A stretch of 64,000 nucleotides of DNA from Pseudomonas sp. S04 (GTDB lineage: Bacteria; Pseudomonadota; Gammaproteobacteria; Pseudomonadales; Pseudomonadaceae): positions 4,842,001 through 4,906,000 of the forward strand of contig NZ_CP019427.1 of NCBI RefSeq assembly GCF_009834545.1, in the 5' to 3' direction. The notes under the pieces are model-generated. The model searched no databases. It worked only from the letters and a program-made list of their open reading frames with translations, and had not been told where the DNA came from. Of the stretch, positions 17,144 to 25,642 are shown one piece after another. Numbering within the stretch: position 1 is the first letter of the stretch; each line of letters starts with the position of its first letter. A program made the translations under genes and the position numbers.

Positions 17144-18199
17144 TCAGGCACCCAATACGCGGCAAGCCTCGGACGGAATGGTCACCGACACCGGGTTGCC
17201 GATGCTCAGCCCAATGCCCTGGCACGGTGTGCTCAAGGCGGTCAGCGAGACTCCGGAGCACTCCACCGTGGTTTCGATGGTTGCGCCGATATCTCGCACG
17301 AACGTCACCTTGCCCAGCAGGCGATTACCCGCAGTTGCCTGGGGATGGGACAGTTGCAGGTCTTCGGGGCGCACCAGCATCTTGAGCTTCTCGCCGACCA
17401 CGATACTGCTGCAGATCGGCACCGCCAGCGCGTCACCGCCCGGCAAGCTGACCCTGCCGTTGCCCAGCGCGGTCGCCGGGAAGATGTTGCCGGAGCCGAT
17501 GAAGTCCGCCACGAACGCGTTGGCCGGGTGCCGGTAGATCTCGATCGGCGTGCCGACCTGCTGGATCCGGTGCTCACCCAGGACCACCACGATGTCAGCC
17601 ATGGTCATGGCTTCGCGCTGGTCATGGGTGACCATGATGGTGGTGATGTTCAGGCGCTGTTGCAGTTGGCGGATTTCCACCTGCATCGACTCCCGCAGCT
17701 TGGCGTCCAGGGCAGACAGCGGCTCATCGAGCAGGAGAATTTTCGGGTGCGCGGCAATTGCCCGGGCAATCGCCACCCGTTGGCGCTGGCCCCCAGAGAG
17801 CTTGGCGACCGGGCGATCGATCATCGCTTGCAGCTGGATCAGTTCCAGCAACTCCACCACCCGCGCCTGCTGCTCGGCCTTGCCCACGCCGCGCAGCTTC
17901 AGGGGGTAGGCGATGTTCTCGCCCACGGTCATGTGCGGGAACAGTGCCAGCGACTGGAACACCATGCCGAAGTTGCGCAGGTGCGCCGGGGTGTTGCCGA
18001 TGTCCTCGCCGTCCAGGCGAATTTCGCCGCCACTGAGGGTTTCCAGGCCGGCGATCATCCGCAGCAAGGTGGTTTTGCCACAGCCCGAGGGGCCGAGAAA
18101 ACACACCAGCTTGCCCTCGGGCAAATGCAGGTTGACGTCCCTTACCGCGCAGGCCGAGCCGTAGTGTTTCTCGACGTTTTCCAGAATCAGACCAGTCAT
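17144..18199 (-). CDS. ABC importer ATPase, PotA/PotG type
   Basis: A 351-residue ATP-binding subunit of a polyamine/opine/phosphonate-type importer. It has Walker A GPSGCGKTT (about 38-46), the Q-loop, signature LSGGQRQRVAIARA, Walker B ILLLDEP, and a C-terminal TOBE domain (MLVRPEDLQLS). The ATG at 18199 follows TGAGGTG at good spacing. It is the last gene of a four-gene operon of binding protein, two permeases and ATPase. Substrate is not determined by the ATPase; the flanking decarboxylase and aldehyde dehydrogenase suggest an amine or guanidino compound. Confidence 0.92.
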   Translation of the reverse strand: MTGLILENVEKHYGSACAVRDVNLHLPEGKLVCFLGPSGCGKTTLLRMIAGLETLSGGEIRLDGEDIGNTPAHLRNFGMVFQSLALFPHMTVGENIAYPLKLRGVGKAEQQARVVELLELIQLQAMIDRPVAKLSGGQRQRVAIARAIAAHPKILLLDEPLSALDAKLRESMQVEIRQLQQRLNITTIMVTHDQREAMTMADIVVVLGEHRIQQVGTPIEIYRHPANAFVADFIGSGNIFPATALGNGRVSLPGGDALAVPICSSIVVGEKLKMLVRPEDLQLSHPQATAGNRLLGKVTFVRDIGATIETTVECSGVSLTALSTPCQGIGLSIGNPVSVTIPSEACRVLGA

Positions 18200-18217
18200 G
18201 TGAATCACCTCAAGCAA

Positions 18218-19066
18218 TCAGAAGGAAACGCCGCCTTCGCCCACCAGCTTCTCCAACGCCCAGATCAGGACGAAGTCGATCAGCACGATCAGCACGGCAA
18301 ACGAAAAAACGGTGGGATCCAGCGATGACACCGTGCGGCTGTACATCCAGATCGGCACGGTCATGACATCGATGGTGTAGAGGAAGTAGGTCACCGTGAA
18401 CTCGTTGAACGAGACGATGAACGCCAGCAGCATCCCGGCCAGGATCCCCGACTTCATCATGGGCACCACCACATCGACAATCGCCCGGGTCGGCGAGGCG
18501 CCGAGCATCTGCGCCGCCTCTTCGACTTCACTGCCGATCGACAGCATTGCCGCCGTGCAGTTCTTCACCACGAAGGGCAAGGCCAGGATCACGTGGGCAA
18601 TCACCAACCGCGAGGTGGCCATCTGGAACGGCAGGCTATCGAATACCAGCAGCAAGGCCAAGCCCAGCACCACCATCGGGAACACCAGCGGCAACGACAT
18701 CAGTTGCAGGGCCACCGCCTTGCCGCGGAACTCGCAACGGGTCAGGGCATAGGCCGCGGGCACTGCGATCAAGGTAGCGAACATCATGGTCAGGCACGCC
18801 ACCATCAAGCTGGTGGTCATGGCCTTGCCCAGGCTCAGCACATCGCTGGCATCCGGCGAGACAAAGGTGTGCCAGGCGGCCTTGTACCATTGCAGGCTGT
18901 AGCTGCTGGGCGGGAAGTCGAGGTTCGACGCGCCACTGAACGACATGACGATCATGGTCAGGATTGGCAACACCGCCAGCAGCAGGATGCAACCGGACAA
19001 CACTCCTGCCAGCTTGCCGGTGTCGCCCGGCAACAGCGCCTGGCGTGGCTTGAACAAACGACTCAT
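18218..19066 (-). CDS. ABC importer permease 2, PotC/PotI type
   Basis: A 282-residue inner-membrane permease with six predicted helices. The cytoplasmic EAA loop is EEAAQMLGASPTRAIVDVVVPMM (centred near residue 190), where it contacts the ATPase. The stop is 18 bp ahead of the ATPase start, and its own ATG overlaps the stop of permease 1 by 4 bp (ATGA), so the three are translationally coupled. Confidence 0.92.
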   Translation of the reverse strand: MSRLFKPRQALLPGDTGKLAGVLSGCILLLAVLPILTMIVMSFSGASNLDFPPSSYSLQWYKAAWHTFVSPDASDVLSLGKAMTTSLMVACLTMMFATLIAVPAAYALTRCEFRGKAVALQLMSLPLVFPMVVLGLALLLVFDSLPFQMATSRLVIAHVILALPFVVKNCTAAMLSIGSEVEEAAQMLGASPTRAIVDVVVPMMKSGILAGMLLAFIVSFNEFTVTYFLYTIDVMTVPIWMYSRTVSSLDPTVFSFAVLIVLIDFVLIWALEKLVGEGGVSF

Positions 19067-19971
19067 AACGAAGCCTCCAGCATGCGCCGGCGACGGCCGG
19101 TGATGTATTCAGAAAGAGCCATGATCGCCAGCGTGGTGACAATCAACACCACGCCGGCGGCAGACGCTGCGGGCCAGTTCATCAGCGGGGCGATCTGGTC
19201 GTGCACCATCACCGCCAGCATCGGTACGCGGCGGCCACCGAGCAGCAAGGGCACCACGAAGCTGCTGGCGTTGTAGGCAAACACCAGGGTCGCACCTGTA
19301 ATGATGCCGGGCAGGCTCATGGGCAGCACCACCTGGCGAAACACCTGCAGGCGACTGGCACCAAGGGTCGCCGCGGCTTCTTCATAGGTCCGGGCAACCC
19401 CACGCATGGCGCTGGCGATCGGCAACACGGCCAGGGGGAACGCGGTTTGCACCAGGCCCATCAACACGCCGTTCTGGTTGTACAGCAGCATGATCGGCCG
19501 CTTGATCAGGCCCAGGCCCATCAAGGCCTGGTTGAGCATCCCGCCTGGGCCGAGAATCACCAGCCAGCCATAGCTTTGCAGCAGCAGGTTGACCAGCAAC
19601 GGCAACAGCACCGCCGCCAGGAACACCCGCCGTAGCAAAGGCGAAGTCAGGCGCGACATGGTGTAGGCCACCGGGATCGCCAGCACCACGGCGATCACCG
19701 CGCTGATCAGCGCCAGGCGCAGGGTCAGCAGCAAGGACTTGAGGTAATAGGGTTCCAGCAACTGGGCGTAACTGGCCAGGCTGAAACCGCTCCACTCCGC
19801 ACCTTTGGTGCCCACGCTCATGCGCAGCACCAGCAGGCTGGCGATGATCAGCACGCCGAGGAACAGCATCGAGGGCGAGAGAAAAAACCAGGCACGCGCC
19901 GTCGGCGATACACCCCGGTTGCGACGCACGACAGCTGCGCCGACCGGATGGGTCAGGGGTTGGTGTTCCAT
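19063..19971 (-). CDS. ABC importer permease 1, PotB/PotH type
   Basis: A 302-residue inner-membrane permease. The first helix is ARAWFFLSPSMLFLGVLIIASL, and the EAA motif is YEEAAATLGASRLQVFRQVVLPMSLPGI. The start MEHQPLTH at 19971 is chosen; an ATG at 20001 would extend into poorly conserved sequence and neither has a strong ribosome-binding site. A REP pair separates it from the binding-protein gene, which may lower expression of the membrane components relative to the binding protein. Confidence 0.9.
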   Translation of the reverse strand: MEHQPLTHPVGAAVVRRNRGVSPTARAWFFLSPSMLFLGVLIIASLLVLRMSVGTKGAEWSGFSLASYAQLLEPYYLKSLLLTLRLALISAVIAVVLAIPVAYTMSRLTSPLLRRVFLAAVLLPLLVNLLLQSYGWLVILGPGGMLNQALMGLGLIKRPIMLLYNQNGVLMGLVQTAFPLAVLPIASAMRGVARTYEEAAATLGASRLQVFRQVVLPMSLPGIITGATLVFAYNASSFVVPLLLGGRRVPMLAVMVHDQIAPLMNWPAASAAGVVLIVTTLAIMALSEYITGRRRRMLEASL

Positions 19972-20024
19972 AGCAATGATCTCGTCAATGGAAGATCGGG
20001 GCATGGCGAGTACTGCGCACTCGA

Positions 20025-20086
20025 TCGCTGGCAAGCCAGCTCCCACAGGTCGTGCATGATTCTTGTAGGAGCTGGCTTGCCAGCGA
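20025..20086. repeat. inverted REP pair inside the ABC operon
   Basis: TCGCTGGCAAGCCAGCTCCCAC and its inverted partner GTAGGAGCTGGCTTGCCAGCGA, 18 bp apart, in the 146-bp gap between the binding-protein and permease genes. Such pairs commonly stabilise the upstream mRNA end. Confidence 0.85.
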
Positions 20087-20117
20087 TGAGGTTCGAAGAA
20101 CCTCCCCGCGATTCAGA

Positions 20118-21221
20118 TCAGGAAGAAAAGATTTCCGTGTAACGACGAATCCATTGGTCATGCACGCTCGCCAGGAAGGCGTTGTCGTGCATGATCGCCT
20201 TCTCGGCAATCTGCTCCGGCGTCAGGATGAATGGGCTCTTGCGGGCCTCGGCAGAGATGATGGCCTTGGCATTGACCGGGCCGTTGAAGATGTCTTCGGC
20301 CATCTTGCCCTGGACCAGCGGGTCCAAAGAGTGGTCGATGAAGGCGTAGGCCAGGTCGGTGTCGCCGGGACGGTTCTTCGGCATCACCGACAGCATCAGG
20401 TCGGTATAGAAACCTTCCTTCATGCCAAAAGTGGCGCCCAGGCCGTAGGCCGGATCGCGGATCTGCTTGGGGAAAAACGCCGGGGCGTACAGCCCACCCA
20501 TGTCCAGGGAACCGGTGCGGAACAGCTCGGCGATCTGGTTGGGGTTCTCCCCCAGGGTCACTACCCGGTCCTTGAGCTCGGCGAGCTTCTTGAAGCCCGG
20601 CTCGATGTTGTGCTCGTCACCGCCGGCCAGTTTCGCGGCGATGATGATCAGGTCCATGGCCTCGGTCCAGTTCGGCGGCGGCAGGAAGATATTCGGCGCC
20701 AGCTCCGCATCCCACAACGCGGCGTAGCTGGTTGGCGCTTCGCTCAGGGTGCGGGTGCTGTAGACCAGGCTGTTGCACCACAGCAGGTAACCAATGCCGT
20801 GGCCGTTGGCGCCAGTACGGTATTTCTCCGGCACATCGAGCAGGTTGGGAATCCGATTGAGATCGGGTTTTTCCAGCAGGCCGGCGGCGGCCAGGCCTTC
20901 GGCACCGACTCCGGCCAGGGTGATGATGTCGTACTGCGGGCGATCACCACCGGCCTTGAGCTTGGCGACCATTTCCGAAGTGCTGCCGGTGCGGTCGGCG
21001 ATGACCTTGGCGCCGGTCTTGGCCTCGAAGGTCGCGGCGATGTTGCGCAGTGCCGCAAGGCCGGTGTCATCGGACCAGGTCAATAGACGCAAGGTCTTGC
21101 CTTGAAAGCGCGTATCACTGGCGTTGGCGCGGATGAACGGCATGCTCATGGCGGCGGCCGCCACCGAGGCGACCCCAACGGTCTTGATGAATTGTCTTCT
21201 GTTCAGATCATGCTCGCCCAT
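20118..21221 (-). CDS. periplasmic binding protein of ABC importer, PotD/PotF type
   Basis: A 367-residue extracellular solute-binding protein of the spermidine/putrescine family (LRLLTWSDDTG, then GAKVIADRTGSTSEMVAKLKAG, then YDIITLAGVGAE). The leader is Tat-like: NRRQFIKTVGVASVAAAAMSMP with twin arginines at residues 8-9 and a cleavage site near ANA. It begins the importer operon. Its ligand is probably a small cationic or amine compound, inferred from family and neighbours. A 48-bp motif upstream is shared with the decarboxylase operon. Confidence 0.9.
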   Translation of the reverse strand: MGEHDLNRRQFIKTVGVASVAAAAMSMPFIRANASDTRFQGKTLRLLTWSDDTGLAALRNIAATFEAKTGAKVIADRTGSTSEMVAKLKAGGDRPQYDIITLAGVGAEGLAAAGLLEKPDLNRIPNLLDVPEKYRTGANGHGIGYLLWCNSLVYSTRTLSEAPTSYAALWDAELAPNIFLPPPNWTEAMDLIIIAAKLAGGDEHNIEPGFKKLAELKDRVVTLGENPNQIAELFRTGSLDMGGLYAPAFFPKQIRDPAYGLGATFGMKEGFYTDLMLSVMPKNRPGDTDLAYAFIDHSLDPLVQGKMAEDIFNGPVNAKAIISAEARKSPFILTPEQIAEKAIMHDNAFLASVHDQWIRRYTEIFSS

Positions 21222-21355
21222 GAAGGACTCCCTCTATTGTTGTTGATTTGAGGTGGCTGCATCCCTTGCGACCGCGCTGTTCGATCGCTGCAAACCCCTG
21301 TGCTACAAGGGCTTTGGCGATGTCGGCGGGTTCATCCTGAGGTCACGCCCTGAGC

Positions 21356-21403
21356 GCAACAATCGAAAAAAAATCATTGGTGCCATGTCCCGCACGCATG
21401 CCT
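21356..21403. promoter_or_regulatory. shared 48-bp motif, copy 1 (importer operon)
   Basis: An ungapped 48-bp match (37 identical) to 24623-24670. The conserved blocks are GCAACAATCGA, AAAAA, TCAT, GCCATGTCC and CATGCCT. It lies 135 bp upstream of the binding-protein ATG, in the same orientation relative to its operon as copy 2. Likely a common operator or promoter region. Confidence 0.7.
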
Positions 21404-21418
21404 CGTGACGAGGCATGC
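21396..21418. terminator. hairpin between aldehyde dehydrogenase and importer operon
   Basis: GCATGCCTCG-TGA-CGAGGCATGC, a perfect 10-bp stem located just downstream of the aldehyde dehydrogenase stop. It has no clear T run, so termination is only likely; it overlaps the end of the shared motif. Confidence 0.5.
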
Positions 21419-21437
21419 AGGGCCCGTTTTCGGGCAG

Positions 21438-22886
21438 TCAGACGGCGCGAATCACGTGTTTTATTTCCTGGAATGCCTGCAAACCCCACGGCCCCAACTC
21501 GCGACCGAGACTGCTCTGCTTGTAGCCACCCCAGGCGGCCTGCGGGAAGATCACTTGCGGCGCGTTGATCCACACCAGCCCCGCCTGCAGCGCGTCGGCG
21601 ACCCGCTGCGCAGCGCTCGCATCGCCGCTGACGACACTGGCCACCAGGCCGAACTGACTGTCGTTGGCCAGCGCGATGGCTTCCTGCTCACTGGCAAAAC
21701 GGCGCACGCAAAGCACCGGCCCAAAGATCTCCTCGCACCACAGCGCACTGTCCAGGGGCACGTCGGTGAACACCGTCGGCTGCAAAAAATACCCGCGCGG
21801 CAGGTCCGCCGGACGCCCGCCACCACACACCAGCCGCGCACCGGCGCTCAGGCCGCGATCGATATGGCCCAGCACTCGCTGGTATTGCGCCTGGTTGACC
21901 AGCGCGCCCATCTCCACCTCGGGGTCGAACGGCTCAGCCACGCGGATCGACTCGGCACGACTCTTCAGGCGTTGCAGGAACTCGTCCGCCAGTGCATCGG
22001 CCACCAGCACCCGGCTGGTGGCGGAGCACATCTGCCCGGCGTTGAAGAATCCGCCGCCACTGGCCAGCTCCACCGCCAGGTCGAGGTCGGCGTCGGCCAT
22101 CACCAGCAACGACGATTTACCGCCCAGTTCCAGGCTCACCCCCTTGATGGTTTCAGCCGCCCGTTGCATGACCTGGACGCCCACCGCGTTGCTGCCGGTG
22201 AAGGAAATCTTCGCCACCCGCGGATCGCCCGACAGCGGTGCCCCCACCGCCAGGCCTGTGCCGCAGACCAGATTGAACACGCCGTTGGGCAAGCCGCTCT
22301 GGGCGATGATCGCCGCCAGTTCCAGCTCTGGCAGCGGAGTGACCTCGGAGGGCTTGAGCACCACGCAGCAACCGGCGGCCAGGGCCGGTGCGAGTTTCCA
22401 GGCGGTGGTGACCATGGGGAAATTCCACGGCACGATCAGCCCGACCACGCCGCAGGGCTCCCGGCGCACGCGGGCGGCAAACGCCTCGCTCGGCAGCTCC
22501 AGCGGGCGGTCCTGACTGGCGTCCAGCGCCTCTGCCAGGCCGGCGTAGTACTCGAAGGTGGCGATCACGTCATCGACGTCGATCCCGGCTTCAAACAGCG
22601 GTTTGCCGTTGTTGCTCGACTGCAGGTACATCAGCCGTTCACGGCCTGCCTGCACGCCCGAGGCAATGCGGCGCAGGATCGCCCCGCGCGCGGCGCCCGA
22701 GGTGTTCGACCATTGGGCAAAGGCCGCGGTGGCGGCACTCAGTGCGCGATCCACCGCCGTTTCGTCGCCGCCGTTGACAGTGGTCAACAGGGCTTCGGTC
22801 GCCGGGTTGATGACCCGCAGGTGTTCGCTGCCCGCCGACCATTGGCCATCGATGTACAAACCGTCCTGGGTAATCGGGAAGCTCAT
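21438..22886 (-). CDS. NAD(P)-dependent aldehyde dehydrogenase
   Basis: A 482-residue aldehyde dehydrogenase oxidising an aldehyde to its acid. It has the cofactor-site motif NFPMVTTAWKLAPALAAG, the general base E in LELGGKS (about 252), and catalytic Cys in FFNAGQMCSATSRV (about 286). The ATG overlaps the stop of the TPP enzyme (ATGA), so the decarboxylase product is the obvious substrate: an aldehyde such as 4-guanidinobutyraldehyde if the decarboxylase is AruI-like. It is placed like KauB-type enzymes, but substrate is inferred from context only. Confidence 0.9.
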   Translation of the reverse strand: MSFPITQDGLYIDGQWSAGSEHLRVINPATEALLTTVNGGDETAVDRALSAATAAFAQWSNTSGAARGAILRRIASGVQAGRERLMYLQSSNNGKPLFEAGIDVDDVIATFEYYAGLAEALDASQDRPLELPSEAFAARVRREPCGVVGLIVPWNFPMVTTAWKLAPALAAGCCVVLKPSEVTPLPELELAAIIAQSGLPNGVFNLVCGTGLAVGAPLSGDPRVAKISFTGSNAVGVQVMQRAAETIKGVSLELGGKSSLLVMADADLDLAVELASGGGFFNAGQMCSATSRVLVADALADEFLQRLKSRAESIRVAEPFDPEVEMGALVNQAQYQRVLGHIDRGLSAGARLVCGGGRPADLPRGYFLQPTVFTDVPLDSALWCEEIFGPVLCVRRFASEQEAIALANDSQFGLVASVVSGDASAAQRVADALQAGLVWINAPQVIFPQAAWGGYKQSSLGRELGPWGLQAFQEIKHVIRAV

Positions 22887-24520
22887 GCCAACACCGCCTT
22901 CTGCCATTGATCCTGGTCGATTTCAATCAGGCTCGGGCCCTGGCGATCCACCGCGGCCCGCAGCGCCGCTCGTAGTTCATCCAGCCCATTGATGGTCTGG
23001 GCCGCACAGCCCAGGCCCTTGGCCACGGTGATGAAATCCGGGGTATAGATGTCGACGCCCACCGGTTCAATGGCGCGGTTGACCATGTACTTCTTGATCT
23101 CTTCGTAGCCCTGGTTATTCCACAGCAGGACGATCACCGGTGTGCGCGCTTCCACGGCACTGGCCAGTTCCGGCAAGGTGAACTGCAGGCCGCCGTCACC
23201 GATCAGGCACACCACCGGGGGCCGGGTGTCGCGCGCCTGGCCACCGCCGAGCCAGGCGCCGATGGCCGCCGGCAAAGCGTAACCGAGGGTGCCGTAACCG
23301 GTGGATGAGTTGAACCAGCGACGCGGGCGCTGCGGATTGAATGTCAGGTTGCCGCTGTACACCGGTTGGGTTGAATCGCCGACGAACACCGCCTCTGGCA
23401 AGACCTCCTGCACGGTTTGCAGGAACAGCGTCTGGGCCAGGGTCGGTGCGTCCCAGGTACTTGCCAGTTCAGCCCGCAGGCTGGCCGCGCGGGCCTGGCC
23501 CCAATCGCTACGGCGCTCGGCCAGGGCATGTTTGGCCACGCCATCGAGCAGGGCTTGGGCGGCATATTGCGCATCCGCCACCAGCGCGACTTTCGGCGGG
23601 TAGTTGCGCACGGTCTGGTCCGGGTCGATGTCGACCCGCAGCAGCGTCCCGGGAATTTTGAAGCCGCCGGCAAAGGTCACGTCGTAATCGGTTTCCGCCA
23701 GTTCGGTGCCGATCGCCAGCACCACATCGGCGTCCGCTACCAGGGCGCGGGTCGCCACCAGGGATTGGGTCGAGCCGATCAGCAAGGGGTGCTCTGCGGG
23801 CAGCATGCCTTTGGCATTGATGGTCAGGGCCACCGGCGCGTCCAGCAGCTCGGCCAGGCGGGTCAGTTCGACGGCGGCTTCGATCGAACCGCCACCGGCG
23901 AGAATCAGCGGACGCTGGGCGTTTGCCAGCAGTTCACTCATCTGTGCCACGGCCGACGGCGCGGCGCCAGCGCGGGTAATGTTTACCGGCTGGCTGCCTT
24001 GCAGGGCGTCGGCGTCTTCCACCAGCACATCGAGGGGAATCTCGATGTGCACCGGACGCGGACGCCCGGCCTGGAACAGGGCGAAGGCCCGGGCCAGCAC
24101 GCCCGGCAGCTCGGCGGCCGACATCAGTGTATGGGAAAACGCCGCCACACCTGCCACCAGGGCACCCTGGTTCGGCAGTTCGTGCAGCTTGCCGCGACCG
24201 CCGCCCAACTGGCTGCGCGACTGCACGCTGGAGATCACCAGCATCGGGATCGAGTCGGCATAGGCCTGGCCCATGGCGGTGGTGATATTGGTCATGCCGG
24301 GACCGGTGATGATGAAGCACACCCCAGGTTTTCCGCTGGTGCGGGCATAGCCGTCGGCCATGAACCCGGCGCCCTGTTCGTGGCGCGGCGTGACGTGGTT
24401 GATGCTCGAACGGGCCAGCCCGCGATACAGCTCAACGGTGTGGACCCCGGGAATGCCGAATACCTGCTCGACCCCGTAGCCTTCGAGTAACTTGACCAAT
24501 ACTTCGCCGCACGTCGCCAT
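22883..24520 (-). CDS. TPP-dependent 2-oxo acid decarboxylase, AruI-like
   Basis: A 545-residue member of the acetolactate-synthase / benzoylformate-decarboxylase fold. It has the N-terminal Pyr domain with the cofactor-activating glutamate in RHEQGAGFMADGYART (about 48), a central domain, and the C-terminal PP domain with the TPP/Mg motif GDGGLQFTLPEL ending LLWNN. It most resembles proteins annotated as 5-guanidino-2-oxopentanoate decarboxylase (AruI) of the arginine transaminase pathway. No AruH-type transaminase lies nearby, so the true 2-oxo acid may differ. The start MATCGEV at 24520 excludes a 19-residue leader lacking similarity. First gene of a two-gene operon with the dehydrogenase. 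Confidence 0.85.
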   Translation of the reverse strand: MATCGEVLVKLLEGYGVEQVFGIPGVHTVELYRGLARSSINHVTPRHEQGAGFMADGYARTSGKPGVCFIITGPGMTNITTAMGQAYADSIPMLVISSVQSRSQLGGGRGKLHELPNQGALVAGVAAFSHTLMSAAELPGVLARAFALFQAGRPRPVHIEIPLDVLVEDADALQGSQPVNITRAGAAPSAVAQMSELLANAQRPLILAGGGSIEAAVELTRLAELLDAPVALTINAKGMLPAEHPLLIGSTQSLVATRALVADADVVLAIGTELAETDYDVTFAGGFKIPGTLLRVDIDPDQTVRNYPPKVALVADAQYAAQALLDGVAKHALAERRSDWGQARAASLRAELASTWDAPTLAQTLFLQTVQEVLPEAVFVGDSTQPVYSGNLTFNPQRPRRWFNSSTGYGTLGYALPAAIGAWLGGGQARDTRPPVVCLIGDGGLQFTLPELASAVEARTPVIVLLWNNQGYEEIKKYMVNRAIEPVGVDIYTPDFITVAKGLGCAAQTINGLDELRAALRAAVDRQGPSLIEIDQDQWQKAVLA

Positions 24521-24622
24521 GTCTTTGCCCTTCTTGTTCGTTGAGACGCTGACCCCGCGCGACATTGGTTGCTGCACGACGGGGCTCAGTCATGGCGTTA
24601 TTGGAACGGTCTGCGGGTAGCC

Positions 24623-24670
24623 GCAACAATCGATAAAAAGTCATACTCGCCATGTCCTCACCTCATGCCT
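24623..24670. promoter_or_regulatory. shared 48-bp motif, copy 2 (decarboxylase operon / LysR)
   Basis: Partner of 21356-21403. It sits 103 bp upstream of the decarboxylase ATG and immediately in front of the divergent LysR gene, the usual place for a LysR operator. TCGATTGTTGC on the minus strand is the best-conserved part. Confidence 0.7.
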
Positions 24671-24679
24671 TGGCGTCCC

Positions 24680-25579
24680 ATGAAACGACTTCCTCCCCTC
24701 CCCGCCCTGCACACGTTTCTGATCACGGCCCAGTGCTGCAACTTCACCCGGGCGGCGGAGCAGTTGCACATCACCCAGGGCGCGGTGAGCCGGCAGATCG
24801 CCGGGCTGGAGGAACACCTGGGGTACGCGCTGTTCCACCGCCAGGCACGCGGCTTGAGCCTGACGGTCGAAGGCCAGGAATGGTTGCCGCGCATCCAGCA
24901 GGTGTTCGGTTTGATCGACGAGGCGGTGGAACAGGTCGGCGCGCACCGCGAAACCCTGCAGCTCAAGGCCCCGACCTGCGTGATGCGCTGGTTACTGCCA
25001 CGTTTGCTGCAATGGCAGAAGGAGCGTCCGGACGTGCCGGTGGAGCTGACCACCACGGTGCATCACGGGGTGGACTTTCACCGCGAACAGTTCGACGCCG
25101 CCGTAATGTACGGCGCACCACCGGACAGCACGCTGGCGTCGCTGCGCCTGTTCGATGAACAACTGACGCCCGTCTGCTCCCAGCCGCTGCTCGATGGCCC
25201 GGTGCCGCTGCACAGCCCGGCAGACCTCGACCGGCACTTGCTGTTGCACCCCACGCGGGATCAACGGGACTGGAAAGCCTGGCTGAAAGCGGCGGACGTC
25301 AACCTCAGCACCGTGGGCAAGGGCCAGCACTTCGAGACCCTCGACCTGGCGATGTCGGTGGCCTCTCAAGGCACCGGGGTGGCGATTGGTGACTGGTCGC
25401 TGATTGGCGATGACCTGAGTGCCGGACGGCTGGTCATGCCTTTCGCGCTGAAGGTGCGCACGGGGCTGGCGTACTACCTGGTGTTCCCGCAAAAGCCGGG
25501 ACCGTCGCCGCAGCTGCGCGAGTTGATGGAGTGGCTGATACTGCAGGCACAACAACGTGATGAGCGCTCGACGGTGTAG
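24680..25579 (+). CDS. LysR-family regulator (GcvA/TrpI-like)
   Basis: A 299-residue transcription factor with an N-terminal winged helix (FLITAQCCNFTRAAEQLHITQGAVSRQIAGLEEHLG) and a substrate-binding effector domain. It is divergent from the decarboxylase-dehydrogenase operon, the standard arrangement for a LysR protein that activates its neighbour in response to a pathway compound. The same 48-bp motif in front of the importer operon suggests it controls both. The start is taken at MKRLPPLP (24680); an ATG at 24665 is also possible. Confidence 0.88.
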   Translation: MKRLPPLPALHTFLITAQCCNFTRAAEQLHITQGAVSRQIAGLEEHLGYALFHRQARGLSLTVEGQEWLPRIQQVFGLIDEAVEQVGAHRETLQLKAPTCVMRWLLPRLLQWQKERPDVPVELTTTVHHGVDFHREQFDAAVMYGAPPDSTLASLRLFDEQLTPVCSQPLLDGPVPLHSPADLDRHLLLHPTRDQRDWKAWLKAADVNLSTVGKGQHFETLDLAMSVASQGTGVAIGDWSLIGDDLSAGRLVMPFALKVRTGLAYYLVFPQKPGPSPQLRELMEWLILQAQQRDERSTV

Positions 25580-25601
25580 CTCCACTGCCTGCAAAACAAA
25601 C

Positions 25602-25626
25602 AAGGTCATGCACTTGGCATGACCTT
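25602..25626. terminator. bidirectional hairpin between LysR and toxin genes
   Basis: AAGGTCATGC-ACTTG-GCATGACCTT, a perfect 10-bp stem between convergent genes. T-runs are weak on both sides. Confidence 0.6.
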
Positions 25627-25642
25627 CGATTCATTTGATGAA

